Below are positions 61,845 to 64,000 of a stretch of 64,000 nt of DNA, piece after piece. The notes beneath the pieces are model-generated. The model did not search any database and was not told the DNA's origin. It saw only the letters and a list, made by a program, of their open reading frames with translations. A program made the translations under genes and the position numbers. Position 1 is the first letter of the stretch. Each line of letters opens with the position of its first letter. Source of the stretch: an uncultured Dehalococcoidia bacterium (GTDB lineage Bacteria > Chloroflexota > Dehalococcoidia > Lucifugimonadales > UBA3495); contig CATOSK010000012.1 of the NCBI GenBank assembly GCA_951812535.1, positions 1-64,000 of the forward strand, written 5' to 3'.

Positions 61845-62726
61845 TTACGCGCTCCCACCGGAGGCCCCGGAATAGCGGGAGTCGGCGGCGAGCATTTGGG
61901 ACAACCCGACGGTCTCGAAGGCTTCCGCAAGGGAGGACATGCCGGGCATGAGCTGCTCGGTGGTGCCGTGGGTCTTGAGGTGGCGCATGAGATTAGCCAC
62001 CACGCTACAGGCAGCCATCAGAGCGCTGGCGGGGAAGATCACCATCTTAAAGCCCATCTGTTCCAACTCGGGGGCGGGAATCAATGGGGACTTGCCGCTT
62101 TCAACGAAGTTGTAGAGGAGGGGCACGTCGAAGGTGTCGGCGACTTTCCGGGCTTCCTCCGGGGAGCGAAGGGCTTCGATGAACAGGGCGTCGGCGCCGG
62201 CGCGGATGTAGTCATCGCAGCGGCGCATCGTGTCGTCCCATCCGGTGACAGCGAGGGCGTCAGTGCGGACGATGATGGTGAAATCGGGGTCGGTGCGGGC
62301 GTCGACGGCGGCGCGTATCTTGCCGCACATCTCATCGGGAGGGATCACGCGCTTGTTGTCCAGGTGTCCGCAGCGCTTGGGGAAGTCCTGGTCCTCGATG
62401 TGGACCGCGGCGACGCCGGCGCGCTGGTATTGGCGGATGGTGCGCTGGATGTTGAGCATCCCGCCGTACCCGGTATCGGCGTCGGCGATGATGGGGACGC
62501 TGACCACCTCGGCCATGGCACCGGCGTGGGCAGTCATTTCGCTCATGGTAGCGAGGGCGAGGTCAGGATACCCGAGGCGGGCAACGGACATTCCCGCGCC
62601 GGTCATGTAGACGGCGGGGAAACCGGCCTGCTCAATTATGGTTGCGGTGAGGCAATCGTAGGCCCCCGGCGCTACGATTATGCCGGGTTGGCCGAGGCGT
62701 TGGCGGAAGGCTGTGGTGACGTTCAT
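61845..62726 (-). CDS. Isocitrate lyase/PEP mutase superfamily protein
   Basis: 293 residues from ATG 62726. APGAYDCLTATIIEQAGF, the Mg-binding ADADTGYG, and QDFPKRCGH (the catalytic KKCGH-type loop with Cys). The family includes methylisocitrate lyase, oxaloacetate decarboxylases and phosphonopyruvate enzymes. The exact reaction cannot be told. No prp genes nearby. Confidence 0.87.
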   Translation of the reverse strand: MNVTTAFRQRLGQPGIIVAPGAYDCLTATIIEQAGFPAVYMTGAGMSVARLGYPDLALATMSEMTAHAGAMAEVVSVPIIADADTGYGGMLNIQRTIRQYQRAGVAAVHIEDQDFPKRCGHLDNKRVIPPDEMCGKIRAAVDARTDPDFTIIVRTDALAVTGWDDTMRRCDDYIRAGADALFIEALRSPEEARKVADTFDVPLLYNFVESGKSPLIPAPELEQMGFKMVIFPASALMAACSVVANLMRHLKTHGTTEQLMPGMSSLAEAFETVGLSQMLAADSRYSGASGGSA

Positions 62727-62811
62727 GGTGAAATCTCCGGCGGAAACTTCCGAATGTCTGACCCGACCAGGGTCCAGGGGCAAGGGCCCCCGGCAAAGGC
62801 GGGTTTTTCAA

Positions 62812-63567
62812 TCAGGCGATAAGGCCGCCATCGACGGTTATGGCCTGTCCGGTGATGTATCCGGCGCGGGGGCTGGCGAGGAAGGCCACTACCTCGGCAA
62901 CTTCGGCGCCGCTTCCAAAGCGCCCCATGGGGATGCGGCCCATAATCTGGCGGCGGGCGTCGTCGCTGAGCTGGTCAACCATTCCCCCGGTGTCGATGAA
63001 CCCGGGGGCGACGGCATTGACGGTGACGTTGCGGGATGCCACCTCCCGGGCGACCGCCTTGGTGAAGCCGATCAGACCGGCCTTGGCAGCGGCGTAGTTG
63101 GCCTGCCCTGGGTTGCCTCCAATACCGACGACGGAAGAGATGTTTATGACCCGTCCAGCGTGCCGCCGGATCAGTTGGGGCATGACCTTCCTGGTGCAAA
63201 GGAAGGCGCTGCGCAGGTCGATGTCCAGCACCTCGTCCCAATCCTGCAGGGACATCCGTAGGAGCAGGCGGTCGCGGGTGATGCCGGCGTTGTTGACCAG
63301 GATGTCGATACGGCCCCAATGTTCCGATGCCGCGTTAACCACTGACTCCGCAGAGTCTTCCTGGGACACGTCACCGGCAATGGCGAAGGCTGCGCCGCCG
63401 GCAGCAGTGATGGTTTCGACCACCCTGGTGGCGGCGTCCAGGTTGGTGTGGTAGTTGACGGCGATGCCTGCGCCTTCCTCAGCCAAACGACAGGCGATGG
63501 CGGCGCCGATCCCCCGGGATGCCCCGGTGACCAACGCTACCTGTCCTTCCAAATCACGAGAGGACAT
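62812..63567 (-). CDS. fabG: 3-oxoacyl-[acyl-carrier-protein] reductase
   Basis: 251 residues. GASRGIGA cofactor loop, NNAGITRD, catalytic ISSVVG and YAAAK, and GQAITVDGGLIA. Reduces 3-ketoacyl-ACP in fatty acid synthesis. The upstream plsX ends five bases before, the common plsX-fab gene neighbourhood, which favours FabG over other SDRs. Confidence 0.93.
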   Translation of the reverse strand: MSSRDLEGQVALVTGASRGIGAAIACRLAEEGAGIAVNYHTNLDAATRVVETITAAGGAAFAIAGDVSQEDSAESVVNAASEHWGRIDILVNNAGITRDRLLLRMSLQDWDEVLDIDLRSAFLCTRKVMPQLIRRHAGRVINISSVVGIGGNPGQANYAAAKAGLIGFTKAVAREVASRNVTVNAVAPGFIDTGGMVDQLSDDARRQIMGRIPMGRFGSGAEVAEVVAFLASPRAGYITGQAITVDGGLIA

Positions 63568-63571
63568 GGGG

Positions 63572-64000
63572 TCAGCCAGCGGCGGAGGACCGCGGCAGGG
63601 CGGCGAGTTCGCGCCGCATCTCGCCCATCATGTCAAGGGACACACACATCACGCCGGTGCGGATGGCGCCCGTTACGCCATCGGCCCGGGACGAACCGTG
63701 ACCGAGGATTACGGTGCCGTTAACGCCGAACAGGGGCCCGCCCATCTTGCGGGGGAGATTCATGGATGTCCAGAGCTCTTCGATGAGGCCGGATGCACCT
63801 CCTCCCGGAATGGCCGAGGACAGCCTTTCCTGAAGGTATTGTCCCAGGGCTGAACCAAGGCCTTCGGTGAACTTCATGAGAATGTTGCCGACGAAGCCGT
63901 CGCAGACGACGACATCGGCCTTGTCGCTGAAGAAGTCCATTCCCTCCACGTTGCCCACGAAGTTGAGGTGGCTTTCCTGGAAAAGCTGGTAGCTCTCCCG
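63572..64000 (-). CDS. plsX: Phosphate acyltransferase PlsX, C-terminal part (cut by the window edge)
   Basis: The last 142 residues are present; the frame stays open to base 64000. LNFVGNVEG, VVCDGFVGNI, GGPLFGVNGTVILGHGSS are PlsX hallmarks. It makes acyl-phosphate from acyl-ACP for PlsY, whose gene lies at 10.5 kb. It is just upstream of fabG. Confidence 0.92.
   Translation of the reverse strand, partial: RESYQLFQESHLNFVGNVEGMDFFSDKADVVVCDGFVGNILMKFTEGLGSALGQYLQERLSSAIPGGGASGLIEELWTSMNLPRKMGGPLFGVNGTVILGHGSSRADGVTGAIRTGVMCVSLDMMGEMRRELAALPRSSAAG

Overview
The window is a dense, GC-rich (roughly 60-65 %) bacterial chromosome segment with about 64 protein genes, one tRNA and short intergenic gaps. 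I infer Chloroflexota, probably a Dehalococcoidia/SAR202-like lineage. The reasons are the rpsO-pnp-dapB order, a DUF951 protein, two luciferase-like (LLM) flavin oxidoreductases, SDR/GMC/hydrolase catabolic genes, a Rossmann motif in GpsA of the GSTTFG type, and many GTG/TTG starts. No marker gene settles this. TGA is the normal stop of many genes, so the genetic code is standard.

Layout. 1-3.2 kb (minus): dapB (partial), pnp with a long Gly/Arg tail, rpsO. 3.5-6.6 kb: a ferritin-like/VIT1 fusion (MbfA type) and a DASS anion transporter. 6.8-8.0 kb: a complete ISAs1-like insertion sequence with 21-bp inverted repeats, a 9-bp target duplication and a transposase split at a canonical -1 slippery heptamer. 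8.1-12.3 kb: an ornithine carbamoyltransferase-like gene, der, plsY, gpsA. 12.3-14.7 kb (minus): DUF488 protein, frameshifted hicA with hicB, ispH, two small unknown genes. 14.8-19.2 kb: threonine synthase, FlK-like thioesterase, an IS701-like remnant, an NCS2 permease with a cytoplasmic C-terminal domain, tRNA-Ala(TGC). 19.4-25.1 kb: S9 peptidase, thiolase, GMC oxidoreductase, VOC protein. 25.3-29.7 kb: NHL propeller, DUF4268 nuclease-like gene, and a pair ending in a UGSC-motif selenoprotein with an in-frame UGA. 29.7-31.0 kb (minus): Trm112-like, CopD-like and TlpA-like genes. 31-40 kb: SDRs, gamma-glutamyltransferase, two LLM oxidoreductases, alpha/beta hydrolase, cupin. 39.3-43.1 kb: DNA glycosylase, sfsA, pyrF, DUF951, MFS. 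43.2-48.4 kb: LysR diverging from a 7Fe ferredoxin, MFS, ornithine cyclodeaminase-like, RDD protein. 48.5-56.8 kb (minus): the pyrimidine operon pyrR-pyrB-pyrC-carA-unknown-carB, preceded by a PyrR attenuator. 56.8-64 kb (minus): VWA protein, HbpS-like, isochorismatase, GDYXXLXY/DUF2157 pair, ICL/PEPM protein, fabG, plsX (partial).

The most notable item is the selenoprotein. The frame runs 28584-29129 through TGA at 28884-28886 inside the motif U-G-S-C, and an 8-bp stem starts two bases after the UGA. It sits behind a protein of a family I recall as its frequent neighbour. Two families of dispersed palindromic intergenic repeats, several beside short tandem duplications, occupy most of the longer gaps.
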